Of a stretch of DNA of 64,000 nucleotides, positions 43,066-50,747 are shown piece after piece (position 1 is the first letter of the stretch; every line of letters begins with the position of its first letter). Both the position numbers and the translations under genes were made by a program. A model generated the notes under the pieces. That model was not told the origin of the DNA and ran no database searches. It saw nothing but the letters and a program-made list of their open reading frames with translations. Source of the DNA: Streptomyces xylophagus. GTDB taxonomy: Bacteria > Actinomycetota > Actinomycetes > Streptomycetales > Streptomycetaceae. The DNA lies in NCBI RefSeq assembly GCF_000716435.1, contig NZ_JNWO01000021.1, positions 248,001 to 312,000 of the forward strand, read 5' to 3'.

Positions 43066-44237
43066 GCGCCATGACCCGTCGGGCCGGTCTGCTGAGCGTC
43101 GCCCTCGCCGCCTCCCTCGTCCTGGTGCCCTCCACCGTCGCGCACGCCGACGGCATACGCGCTCAGGAATGGGCCCTGGACGCCATGCACACCCAGGAGG
43201 CCTGGCAGACCACCAAGGGCAAGGGCATCACCGTCGCCGTCCTGGACACCGGCGTAGAGGCCGACCACCCCGACCTCGTCGGCAACGTCCTCACCGGCAA
43301 GGACATGGTCGGCTTCGGGGCCAAGCCGGGCGACCGGGCGTGGGCCCGTCACGGCACCGCCATGGCCGGCATCATCGCCGGGCACGGACACGGCCCCGGT
43401 GACGACGACGGCGTCATCGGCATCGCCCCGGAGGCCAAGATCCTCCCCGTCCGCGTGATCCTCGAGGACGGCGACTCCGCCCGCGGCAAGGCCCGCACCA
43501 CCCGCGGCAACGCCCTTGCGGACGGCATCCGTTGGGCCGCCGACCACGGCGCCGACGTCATCAACCTCTCCCTCGGCGACGACTCCGCCTCCGCACACCC
43601 CGAGCCCGCCGAGGACGAGGCCGTGCAGTACGCCCTGAAGAAGGGCGTCGCCGTCGTCGCCTCGGCCGGCAACGGCGGCGAGAAGGGCGACCACGTCTCC
43701 TACCCGGCCGCCTACCCGGGCGTGATCGCCGCGACCGCCGTCGACCGCTTCGGCACCCGGGCCTCCTTCTCCACCCGCCGCTGGTACGCCACGGTCAGCG
43801 CCCCCGGCGTCAACGTCGTCATCGCCGACCCCGACCACAAGTACTACGAGGGGTGGGGGACCAGCGCCGCGTCCGCCTTCGTGTCGGGCGCGGTGGCGCT
43901 CATCAAGGCGGCCCACCCGGGACTGACCCCGGCCCAGATCAAGAAGCTCCTCGAGGACACCGCCCGCAACCCCCCGGCGAGCGGTCGCGACGACTCCCGC
44001 GGCTACGGCTTCATCGACCCCGCCGCCGCCATCAAGGCCGCCGCCCGCCTCAAGCCGACCGGCCTGAGCTCCGCCGCCTACGGCAAGAAGTACTTCGGCA
44101 CCGGCCCGGACGCGGCCAAGACCGACAGCGACACGTCCGACTGGGCGGGCCCCCTCGCGGGCAGCGTCGGCGGAGTCCTGCTCGTCGCGGCGGTCGTCCT
44201 GTGGCGCGGCCGACGCAAGCGGCACGAGGCCTTCTAG
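43062..44237 (+). CDS. mycP: Type VII secretion-associated serine protease, mycosin
   Basis: Membrane-anchored subtilisin (S8) of 391 residues. Signal peptide about 1-29 (RRAGLLSVALAASLVLVPSTVAHAD), catalytic D62 in VAVLDTGVE, H97 in RHGTAMAG, oxyanion N204 in SAGNGG, S268 in WGTSAASAFVSG. C-terminal span about 359-380 (LAGSVGGVLLVAAVVLW) then RGRRKRHEAF inside. This layout (signal, protease, single anchor) defines mycosins of ESX/type VII systems. No EsxAB, EccC or EccD is encoded in the window. Start in ATGA overlap with the Pro-rich protein. Confidence 0.9.
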   Translation: MSAMTRRAGLLSVALAASLVLVPSTVAHADGIRAQEWALDAMHTQEAWQTTKGKGITVAVLDTGVEADHPDLVGNVLTGKDMVGFGAKPGDRAWARHGTAMAGIIAGHGHGPGDDDGVIGIAPEAKILPVRVILEDGDSARGKARTTRGNALADGIRWAADHGADVINLSLGDDSASAHPEPAEDEAVQYALKKGVAVVASAGNGGEKGDHVSYPAAYPGVIAATAVDRFGTRASFSTRRWYATVSAPGVNVVIADPDHKYYEGWGTSAASAFVSGAVALIKAAHPGLTPAQIKKLLEDTARNPPASGRDDSRGYGFIDPAAAIKAAARLKPTGLSSAAYGKKYFGTGPDAAKTDSDTSDWAGPLAGSVGGVLLVAAVVLWRGRRKRHEAF

Positions 44238-44249
44238 ACCCCGGAGAGG

Positions 44250-45245
44250 TCAGTCGGTGGCGGACGCGGAAGCCGACGTGGACGAGCCGCTCGCGTCAGC
44301 GAACGCCGCGACCCCCGCTTTCGCCGCCGCCTCGATCAACGAGATCCCCTTGGCCTGCGTCGTGCTCCCCTTGGACAGCACGGCGACCAGGTACTCGTTG
44401 CCGTCGGTGCCGGTCACCTTCCCGATGCTGTTGACGTCCCACAGCCCGGTCGTGCTCCGCGCCAGCCAGCCGTTCTTCAGCTTCCACTTCGCGCCGTCGG
44501 CCGCGGCCGACACCCCCCACTGCTGGTCCGCCTCTATCTGACCCATCAGCCCCTGGATGTACGACTGCGAGGCCGAGCTCAGCTTCGAGTCGTCCCCGAA
44601 GACCTGCTGGAGCAGGGTGAGTTGATCGGCGGCCGTGGTCTGGGTCAGCCCCCACAGCATGTCGTCGCCGCCCGCGGTGCCCGTCAGCCCGAACTTCTTG
44701 TTCGCCGCGTCGAGCCCACCAGCCTTGCCGATGATCCGCCACAGCGCCGACGCCGAGTTGTTGTCGCTGTTCTCGATCATCGTGGTGGCGTACGACTTCT
44801 CGGTCGTCGTCAGCTGCCGGCCCGCGTCCTGCGCCTGGAGAAGCAGCGTCGCCAGGATGTCGACCTTGACGATGCTCGCCGTGTCGAAGGCCGTGCCGCC
44901 GTACGTCGCGCTCTCGCCGGAGTCCACGTCGAGCACGGCGACGGACACCTTCTGGTCGCCGGCCGGGGTCACCGACTTCATCGCCTCGGACAGCAGCTCG
45001 TCGTAGTCGACCGTCGGCTGTGTCACAGGTTCCACCGTCGCCTCCCCACTGCCCGACGCCGACGCCGAGGCCGACGGCGCCGCCGACGAGGATACGGGGC
45101 CGGAGTGCGCCTGGGCCTTCACATAGACGGTTCCCGCCGCCGTGCCGCCCACGACGGCCACGGAGGCGAGGGCGGTGTAGAGGAGGGGACGGCGTCGGGA
45201 GGAACGCGCGCGGTGATCTCGGCGGGCGGCTCTGGAGGACTCCAT
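44250..45245 (-). CDS. Class A beta-lactamase-like serine hydrolase, membrane anchored
   Basis: Exported protein of 331 residues: basic N-tail, span near 21-42 (LLYTALASVAVVGGTAAGTVYV), a Ser/Ala-rich linker to residue 75, then a beta-lactamase-2 fold. S124 and K127 in ASIVK form SxxK, S160-D161-N162 form SDN, and LKNGW replaces KTG. The Glu of the omega loop was not identified, so beta-lactam hydrolysis is doubtful; a peptidase or esterase role on cell-wall peptides is possible. Convergent with mycP, 12 bases apart. Confidence 0.82.
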   Translation of the reverse strand: MESSRAARRDHRARSSRRRPLLYTALASVAVVGGTAAGTVYVKAQAHSGPVSSSAAPSASASASGSGEATVEPVTQPTVDYDELLSEAMKSVTPAGDQKVSVAVLDVDSGESATYGGTAFDTASIVKVDILATLLLQAQDAGRQLTTTEKSYATTMIENSDNNSASALWRIIGKAGGLDAANKKFGLTGTAGGDDMLWGLTQTTAADQLTLLQQVFGDDSKLSSASQSYIQGLMGQIEADQQWGVSAAADGAKWKLKNGWLARSTTGLWDVNSIGKVTGTDGNEYLVAVLSKGSTTQAKGISLIEAAAKAGVAAFADASGSSTSASASATD

Positions 45246-45395
45246 GCCCGCGATCGTGGGGGCGCCGACTGTGCGGACCGTGAGACGGAAGTTAGATGTC
45301 TGTCAACGCTGTCTGAGAAAGGTGTGAGTTCTGTGACTGTCGCGTTTCAGGGCCCGCACAAGTGCAGCAACTTCCCCCCGATAGGGTCGGTCACC

Positions 45396-46124
45396 GTGGC
45401 GAACAAGAACATTCCCGACTCCGGCTACTCCGACGACGACGGCTCGGCCGACCCCCGGCTGAGCGCGGCGCTCGCCGCCTGGGCCGAGGACCGCACCGCC
45501 GTGGGCCCCGTCCTGGAGGCCCTCAAGGGGGCCCGGCTGCTCGTGCCCGTGGTGGCCGTGCTCGGTGAGGTCGAGGAGGACGAAAACGGGCTGCGCCGCG
45601 AGAAGACCAGCGACATGGCCGTACCCACCCTGAAGGCCGGCGGCCGCACCGCCCTGCCCGCCTTCACGTCCACCGAGTCGCTGGCCCGCTGGGACCCGGC
45701 GGCCCGGCCCGTGGCCGTACCGCTGCACCAGGCTCTGCAGGCCGCCGTGCACGAGAAGGCGGACACGATCGTGCTGGACCTGGCCGGTCCTGTGCCGTAC
45801 GAACTGAGCGGGGCCGCGCTGCTCGCGGTGGCGGAGGGGCGGACGACCGCCGATCCGCTCACCGACCCGGCGGTCGTCGAGGCGGTACGCACCGCGGTCG
45901 CCGCCGAGCCCGCCGTGCTCCGCGCCCATCTCGGGCCGGGGCAGGCCGACGGCACCCTCGCCCTCGTGCTCGACCCGTCCGCGCCCGCCGCCGAGTCCGC
46001 GCGTGCGGTGGCGCGGCGCCTGGCCGACGACGAGACGCTGAGGGCCCGCCTGGTGCGCGGCCTCGACCTGGCACTGCTGCCGGCCGGGGCGACGCCACCG
46101 GGCGAGCCCTTGTACGTACGGTGA
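45396..46124 (+). CDS. SseB-domain protein
   Basis: Cytoplasmic protein of 242 residues with an N-terminal SseB-like domain: DPRLSAALAAWAEDRTAVGPVLEALKGARLLVPVVAVLGE, MAVPTLKAGGRTALPAFTSTESLARWDP, and PVAVPLHQALQAAV. A second, repeated-like half follows (ALVLDPSAPAAESARAVARRLADDETLRARLVRGLDLALLP). Known only as a conserved actinobacterial protein; the type III secretion label of SseB is historical. GTG at 45396 (VANKNIPDSG) is favoured; GTG at 45333 adds 21 residues and has an AAAGG site. Confidence 0.75.
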   Translation: MANKNIPDSGYSDDDGSADPRLSAALAAWAEDRTAVGPVLEALKGARLLVPVVAVLGEVEEDENGLRREKTSDMAVPTLKAGGRTALPAFTSTESLARWDPAARPVAVPLHQALQAAVHEKADTIVLDLAGPVPYELSGAALLAVAEGRTTADPLTDPAVVEAVRTAVAAEPAVLRAHLGPGQADGTLALVLDPSAPAAESARAVARRLADDETLRARLVRGLDLALLPAGATPPGEPLYVR

Positions 46125-46140
46125 TCAAACAGGGGACGGA

Positions 46141-46512
46141 CTAGCCGTAGATCGGGCCCGTGTACTTCTCGCCCGGGCCCTGGCCCGGCTCGTCGCGGAC
46201 GAGGGACGCCTCGCGGAACGCCAGCTGGAGGGACTTCAGGCCGTCGCGCAGCGGGGCCGCGTGGAACGAGCTGATCTCGGTCGCGCTCGCGTCGAGGAGA
46301 CCGGCCAGGGCGGTGACCAGCTTGCGGGCCTCGTCCAGGTCCTTGTACTTGTCGCCCTCGTCGGTCAGACCGAGCTTCACGGCGGCGGCGCTCATCAGGT
46401 TGACGGCGACCGTCACGATCACCTCGACCGCCGGGACCTCCGCGATGTCGCGGGCCATGGCGTCGAAGTCGGGGGAGTCGGCATTGGCGGACTCGGAAGG
46501 CGTGTCACTCAT
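46141..46512 (-). CDS. DUF1844 protein
   Basis: Conserved small cytoplasmic protein of 123 residues: FDAMARDIAEVPAVEVIVTVAVNLMSAAAVKLGLTDE and YKDLDEARKLVTALAGLL fit DUF1844, which commonly lies beside infC in actinobacteria. Start ATG at 46512. Its function is unknown. Convergent with the SseB-like gene 16 bases away, and divergent from the infC leader. Confidence 0.85.
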   Translation of the reverse strand: MSDTPSESANADSPDFDAMARDIAEVPAVEVIVTVAVNLMSAAAVKLGLTDEGDKYKDLDEARKLVTALAGLLDASATEISSFHAAPLRDGLKSLQLAFREASLVRDEPGQGPGEKYTGPIYG

Positions 46513-46543
46513 GCCCCACACGATAGGGCCCGGTGTACGGCGG

Positions 46544-46573
46544 TTCGCACCACCCCCGGGGAGCTGCTAACCT
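46544..46573 (+). promoter_or_regulatory. infC: Candidate infC operon promoter
   Basis: TTCGCA (46544-46549) and TAACCT (46568-46573) with an 18-base spacer. Transcription from here would give a leader of nearly 300 bases before infC, containing the attenuator at 46760. Confidence 0.45.
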
Positions 46574-46740
46574 TGTGTGATGACCGGCCAGGCGCTGTTG
46601 TGCCCGGCCAACAAGTGGAGGCTCCGATCTCCCACCTGACTGTCCTCACGGACGGCGGGTCACCCCGGTCAGGCGGTTGCCATCGTTCCGTACGGACGAT
46701 GGAGTCGCCCGAAAGCGCGCCCCGCGATCATCGCGGCGGT

Positions 46741-46790
46741 GCTCCGGCAGTGTTTTGGAGCCCCGTCTTGTGATCGTCCGGGGCATTTTT
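46741..46790 (+). promoter_or_regulatory. infC: Attenuator-like terminator in the infC leader
   Basis: GCCCCG (46760-46765) and CGGGGC (46779-46784) followed by ATTTTT make a classic intrinsic terminator 87 bases before the infC start. An alternative hairpin GCTCC/GGAGC (46741-46745 with 46757-46761) shares bases with the terminator stem and could act as antiterminator. Confidence 0.6.
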
Positions 46791-46876
46791 CATGTTCCGG
46801 CGCGGTTAGGTCTGTCTACCAAAGACAAACGCGGCCGTCCGCCAGATGGCCGTGTGGTGCTAACCGAGGAGGATCC

Positions 46877-47602
46877 ATCAGCACCGAGCCCCGTATCAAC
46901 GACCGGATTCGCGTTCCCGAGGTGCGACTTGTCGGTCCGAGCGGCGAGCAGGTCGGGATTGTTCCGCTTGCCAAGGCCCTTGAGCTTGCGCAGGAGTACG
47001 ACCTCGACCTGGTCGAGGTGGCGGCGAACGCTCGCCCGCCGGTCTGCAAGCTCATGGACTACGGGAAGTTCAAGTACGAGTCGGCCATGAAGGCCCGTGA
47101 GGCGCGCAAGAACCAGGCGCACACGGTCATCAAGGAAATGAAGCTCCGGCCGAAGATCGACCCGCACGACTACGACACCAAAAAGGGTCACGTCGTCCGG
47201 TTCCTGAAGCAGGGCGACAAGGTCAAGATCACGATCATGTTCCGTGGTCGCGAGCAGTCCCGGCCCGAGCTGGGCTACCGACTGCTGCAGCGGCTCGCCA
47301 CGGACGTCGAGGATCTCGGGTTCATCGAGTCGAACCCGAAGCAGGACGGCCGAAACATGATCATGGTTCTCGGTCCGCACAAGAAGAAGACCGAGGCGAT
47401 GGCCGAGGCCCGTGAGGCCCAGGCGGCTCGCAAGGCAGAAGCGAAGGCCAACCCGGGCAAGTCGCAGAACGCCGCGGAGTCCGAGTTCGACGGCGAAGGC
47501 ATCGACGGCGAAGGCATCGAAGGCGAAGTCATCGCTGACGAGGACGCCGCCGACGAGGTCGAGACCGTCGAGGCCCCGGCCGAGGCTCGCGCCGACGCCT
47601 GA
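46877..47602 (+). CDS. infC: Translation initiation factor IF-3, starting at ATC
   Basis: IF-3 of 241 residues prevents premature subunit joining and checks the start codon on the 30S subunit. N-domain [47 protein letters not shown], linker [11 protein letters not shown], and C-domain [17 protein letters not shown] and [24 protein letters not shown] Glu/Asp/Gly-rich tail follows. No ATG, GTG or TTG is usable near the N-domain; AGGAGG (46867-46872) is followed four bases later by ATC AGC ACC GAG. A rare start codon is characteristic of infC and allows IF-3 to repress its own synthesis. Confidence 0.93.
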   Translation: MSTEPRINDRIRVPEVRLVGPSGEQVGIVPLAKALELAQEYDLDLVEVAANARPPVCKLMDYGKFKYESAMKAREARKNQAHTVIKEMKLRPKIDPHDYDTKKGHVVRFLKQGDKVKITIMFRGREQSRPELGYRLLQRLATDVEDLGFIESNPKQDGRNMIMVLGPHKKKTEAMAEAREAQAARKAEAKANPGKSQNAAESEFDGEGIDGEGIEGEVIADEDAADEVETVEAPAEARADA

Positions 47603-47644
47603 TCCCCGGACGCCAGTCCAGGGATGTAACCGATACAAGAGCGA

Positions 47645-47685
47645 CGCTCCACCTGTGCCCGGTTTCACGACCGGGCACCGGAGCG
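47645..47685 (+). promoter_or_regulatory. Hairpin between infC and rpmI
   Basis: Inner perfect stem GTGCCCGG-N8-CCGGGCAC (47655-47678) with outer CGCTCC/GGAGCG (47645-47650 with 47680-47685). Lies 25 bases upstream of rpmI. Possible leader for ribosomal protein feedback or an RNA processing site; not matched to a known family. Confidence 0.5.
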
Positions 47686-47709
47686 CCACCGACGAGGAGA
47701 TACGGCGCT

Positions 47710-47904
47710 ATGCCGAAGAACAAGTCGCACAGCGGTGCCAGCAAGCGCTTCAAGATCACCGGCTCCGGCAAGGTGCTCCGCGAGCGTGCCGGCAAGCGCC
47801 ACCTGCTCGAGCACAAGTCGTCCCGTGTGACGCGTCGCCTCACCGGCAACGCCGAGATGGCCCCGGGCGACGCCAAGAAGATCAAGAAGCTTCTCGGCAA
47901 GTGA
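47710..47904 (+). CDS. rpmI: 50S ribosomal protein L35
   Basis: Basic protein of 64 residues, exactly the family length. [25 protein letters not shown] and the Lys/Arg-rich body with [15 protein letters not shown] are diagnostic. GAGGAG precedes the ATG by ten bases. Part of infC-rpmI-rplT, as in most bacteria. Confidence 0.97.
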   Translation: MPKNKSHSGASKRFKITGSGKVLRERAGKRHLLEHKSSRVTRRLTGNAEMAPGDAKKIKKLLGK

Positions 47905-47996
47905 CGTACGCGGCGCGTGATCAATAGATCTTCTCGCGCCGTACGTCTGGACCGGGACCCCATCGATTCCGGGCCGTGTGAGTCCAACCACGGCCC
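47904..47996 (+). promoter_or_regulatory. Two hairpins between rpmI and rplT
   Basis: First, ACGTACG-C-GGCGCG pairs with CGCGCCGTACGT (47904-47917 with 47935-47946). Second, GGGCCGTG/CACGGCCC (47971-47978 with 47989-47996) ends just before the rplT ribosome site. They may time L35 against L20 synthesis; that role is inferred. Confidence 0.5.
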
Positions 47997-48016
47997 CGCT
48001 ACAAGGAGTTAAACAA

Positions 48017-48400
48017 GTGGCACGCGTCAAGCGGGCAGTCAACGCCCACAAGAAGCGCCGGGCGATCCTCGAAGCCGCCTCCGGCTACCGCGGTCAGCGT
48101 TCGCGTCTGTACCGCAAGGCCAAGGAGCAGGTCACCCACTCGCTGGTCTACAACTACAACGACCGCAAGAAGCGCAAGGGCGACTTCCGTCGGCTGTGGA
48201 TCCAGCGCATCAACGCCGCTGCCCGCGCCAACGGCATCACCTACAACCGCTTCATCCAGGGTCTGAACGCGGCGAACATCGAGGTCGACCGCAAGATCCT
48301 CGCGGAGCTGGCTGTCAACGACGCCGGTGCGTTTGCTGCGCTGGTCGAGGTTGCGCAGAAGGCGCTGCCCAGCGATGTGAACGCGCCCAAGGCCGCGTGA
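48017..48400 (+). CDS. rplT: 50S ribosomal protein L20
   Basis: RNA-binding assembly protein of 127 residues: [38 protein letters not shown] in the extended basic N-arm, then [21 protein letters not shown] and [18 protein letters not shown] in the globular domain. In many bacteria L20 represses its own operon. GTG at 48017 with AAGGAG eight bases upstream. Confidence 0.97.
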   Translation: MARVKRAVNAHKKRRAILEAASGYRGQRSRLYRKAKEQVTHSLVYNYNDRKKRKGDFRRLWIQRINAAARANGITYNRFIQGLNAANIEVDRKILAELAVNDAGAFAALVEVAQKALPSDVNAPKAA

Positions 48401-48426
48401 CGCTGGCTTTCGCCGTGAGTTGAAGG

Positions 48427-48457
48427 ACCCGCAGGTTTTCAGGCCTGCGGGTTCTTT
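48427..48457 (+). terminator. Intrinsic terminator of the infC operon
   Basis: Perfect 9-bp stem ACCCGCAGG/CCTGCGGGT (48427-48435 with 48444-48452) with an 8-base loop, followed by TCTTT, 27 bases after the rplT stop. Confidence 0.85.
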
Positions 48458-48480
48458 GCTGCCCCGGTCTGGTAGTTGTT

Positions 48481-48532
48481 CGGGTGCGGGTCCGTTGTTG
48501 CTGGTCGCGCAGTTCCCCGCGCCCCTAGGGGA
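48481..48532 (+). repeat. Dispersed 3'-end repeat, copy C
   Basis: CGGGTGCGGGTCCGTTGTTG then CTGGTCGCGCAGTTCCCCGC and GCCCCTAGGGG. Located between the rplT terminator and the RNA methyltransferase gene. Confidence 0.85.
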
Positions 48533-48568
48533 ATACCGGTGGCCTGAGATTTGAAGGTGAAGCTGAAC

Positions 48569-49408
48569 ATGTCCCCCGACCTCGTCTCTCCTCGTTCCCC
48601 TCGTGTGTCAGCCGCCCGGCGGCTCGCGAAGCGGAATTTCCGGAGCAAGGAGCGGCTGTTCCTGGCCGAAGGGCCGCAGGCTGTGCGGGAGGCTGCGGGA
48701 TACAAGGACACGCTCGTCGAACTGTTCGCCACCGTTGAAGCCGCGGAGCGGTACGCCGACATCGTCGGCGAGGCCCGTGATGCCGGTGCGCGCGTGCATC
48801 TTGCTGATGAGCAGGTCATCGCCGATATCTCGACCACCGTCACTCCGCAGGGGCTGGTCGGGGTCTGCCGGTTCCTCGACACTCCGTTCGAGGAGATCCT
48901 CAAGGCGCGGCCCAAGCTCGTCGCTGTGCTGGCGAATGTGCGCGATCCCGGGAACGCCGGCACCGTCCTGCGCTGCGCCGATGCCGCCGGTGCCGAGGCC
49001 GTCGTACTGACCGACGCTTCTGTTGACCTCTACAACCCCAAGGCTGTGCGGGCGTCTGTAGGCTCGCTCTTCCATCTTCCCGTCGCCGTCGGGGTGCCCG
49101 TCGAGCAGGCCGTGGCCGGGCTCAAGGGCATCGGGGTGCGCATTCTTGCCGCCGACGGGGCCGGGACCGACGACCTCGACGACGAGCTGGATCAGGGGAC
49201 CATGGGCGGGCCCACCGCCTGGGTGTTCGGGAATGAAGCCTGGGGGCTTCCGGAGGAGACTCGCGCGCTCGCGGACGCCGTTGTGCGGGTTCCGATCCAC
49301 GGGAAGGCCGAAAGCCTGAACCTGGCCACCGCCGCCGCCGTATGTCTGTATGCGTCTGCCCGTGCACAGCGCGCCTCCGGAGGGTGCCGCTCCGTCACCG
49401 ACAGCTAG
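48569..49408 (+). CDS. SpoU/TrmH-family RNA 2'-O-methyltransferase
   Basis: SAM-dependent SPOUT-fold enzyme of 279 residues. N-terminal substrate-binding domain begins SAARRLAKRNFRSKERLFLAEGPQAVREA. The three SPOUT motifs are VLANVRDPGNAGTVLRCADAAGA (motif 1 with N and R), WVFGNEAWGLPEE (motif 2) and VPIHGKAESLNLATAAAVCLY (motif 3, knot). The gene lies directly downstream of the rplT region, a conserved position; an rRNA or tRNA ribose target is likely. ATG at 48569 with GAAGGTGAAG; TTG at 48551 rejected. Confidence 0.92.
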   Translation: MSPDLVSPRSPRVSAARRLAKRNFRSKERLFLAEGPQAVREAAGYKDTLVELFATVEAAERYADIVGEARDAGARVHLADEQVIADISTTVTPQGLVGVCRFLDTPFEEILKARPKLVAVLANVRDPGNAGTVLRCADAAGAEAVVLTDASVDLYNPKAVRASVGSLFHLPVAVGVPVEQAVAGLKGIGVRILAADGAGTDDLDDELDQGTMGGPTAWVFGNEAWGLPEETRALADAVVRVPIHGKAESLNLATAAAVCLYASARAQRASGGCRSVTDS

Positions 49409-49464
49409 TAGGGTGACCAGCTCGGGGGCCACCTGCGCCGTATGAGAAGAGGTGGGGTACGGGG

Positions 49465-50601
49465 ATGACTGTCGGCACGAGCAGCGCGCCGGGAGCACGG
49501 GGCGTGCCCCGGCCGTCCACGGCCCGGCACGCCGACCTCGCCGACCTCGGCATCGACCCCGACGAACTGCCCGACGGACTGGTCGTCGCCGACGAGCACG
49601 GTCGCGTTGTCTGCTTCAACGCCGCCGCCGAGCGCATCACTGCCGTCGCCGCCTCCGACGCCCTCGGACAGCGACTGGAGAAGGCCCTCCCCTTAGAGGA
49701 TCTGGAGGGCCGCCGCTGGTGGCAACTGACCGATCCCTACGGCGGGTTGGCCATCCGGGTGCGGCAGCCGGAGCGGAATCTGCTGCTGCCGGGCGGGCAT
49801 GAGGTTCTTGTCACCGCGCGCTATGTCCGTGCGGAGCCGCTCGGTCCGGTGCGTCGGGTCGTCGTCTCGCTGCGGGACACCGAGGCCCGTCGCCGCACCG
49901 AGCGCAGTCACGCCGAGCTGATCGCCACCGTCGCCCACGAACTGCGTTCGCCGCTCACCTCCGTCAAGGGCTTCACCGCGACGCTGCTCGCCAAATGGGA
50001 ACGCTTCACGGACGACCAGAAGCGGTTGATGCTGGAGACCGTCGACGCCGACGCCAACCGCGTCACCCGGCTCATCGCCGAGCTGCTCGACATCTCCCGC
50101 ATCGACTCCGGACGGCTCGAACTGCGCCGCCAGCCCGTCGACATAGGCGCCGCCGTCGGCCGCCACATCCAGGCCTACGTCGCCGCCGGGCAGACCGCCG
50201 ACCGGTTCCTGCTCCGCGTCGAGCAACCGCTGCCCGACCTGTGGGCCGACCCCGACAAGGTCGACCAGGTGCTCAGCAACCTGCTGGAAAATGCCGTGCG
50301 CCACGGCGAGGGAACCGTCACTATCGACGTCACGGCCTCGGCGTCCCCCCGCGAGGGGGAGGAGACCGGCACATCGGTGACGGTCAGCGACGAGGGCCCA
50401 GGCATCCCGGAGGAGTCCATGAACCGCGTCTTCACCCGCTTCTGGCGGGGCAGCAAGCGCGGCGGCACGGGCCTTGGGTTGTACATCGTCAAGGGCATCG
50501 TCGAAGCCCACGGCGGCACCATCACGGTCGGCCGCGCCCCGGGCGGCGGCGCCGAGTTCCGATTTACGTTGCCCGTGGGCACCCCGGCGTATCTGCAGTA
50601 G
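49465..50601 (+). CDS. PAS-domain sensor histidine kinase, orphan
   Basis: Soluble-looking kinase of 378 residues without membrane spans. A PAS domain (about 28-140: DGLVVADEHGRVVCFNAAAERITAV ... VVSLRDTEARR) precedes the phosphoacceptor H158 in ATVAHELRSPLTSVKG, then the N-box LLENAVRH, G1 VSDEGPGIP and G2 GGTGLGLYIVKGI. No response regulator gene lies nearby. The PAS pocket may bind a small ligand or cofactor, unknown. Start ATG at 49465. Confidence 0.93.
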   Translation: MTVGTSSAPGARGVPRPSTARHADLADLGIDPDELPDGLVVADEHGRVVCFNAAAERITAVAASDALGQRLEKALPLEDLEGRRWWQLTDPYGGLAIRVRQPERNLLLPGGHEVLVTARYVRAEPLGPVRRVVVSLRDTEARRRTERSHAELIATVAHELRSPLTSVKGFTATLLAKWERFTDDQKRLMLETVDADANRVTRLIAELLDISRIDSGRLELRRQPVDIGAAVGRHIQAYVAAGQTADRFLLRVEQPLPDLWADPDKVDQVLSNLLENAVRHGEGTVTIDVTASASPREGEETGTSVTVSDEGPGIPEESMNRVFTRFWRGSKRGGTGLGLYIVKGIVEAHGGTITVGRAPGGGAEFRFTLPVGTPAYLQ

Positions 50602-50747
50602 CGCCGACCGAGGACCCACGGGCGCGTTCGCACACTTCACCCCCGTTAGACTCGGCCTCTGGCACCTTTGCGTCTCCATCACAGGGACGATGCGTCTCCG
50701 AGCCGTAGACGGGGACCCCAGCCAGCCAACCGGAAGCACGGGAAGAG

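Noticed and set aside
46580..46639. A 19-codon frame as an infC leader peptide
   Set aside because: It has no ribosome site or codon run typical of leader peptides; only its position is suggestive, so it is mentioned in a finding but not listed as a gene.
50602..50747. T-box or Phe leader peptide before pheS
   Set aside because: No Phe-rich short frame, no T-box sequence and no terminator were found.
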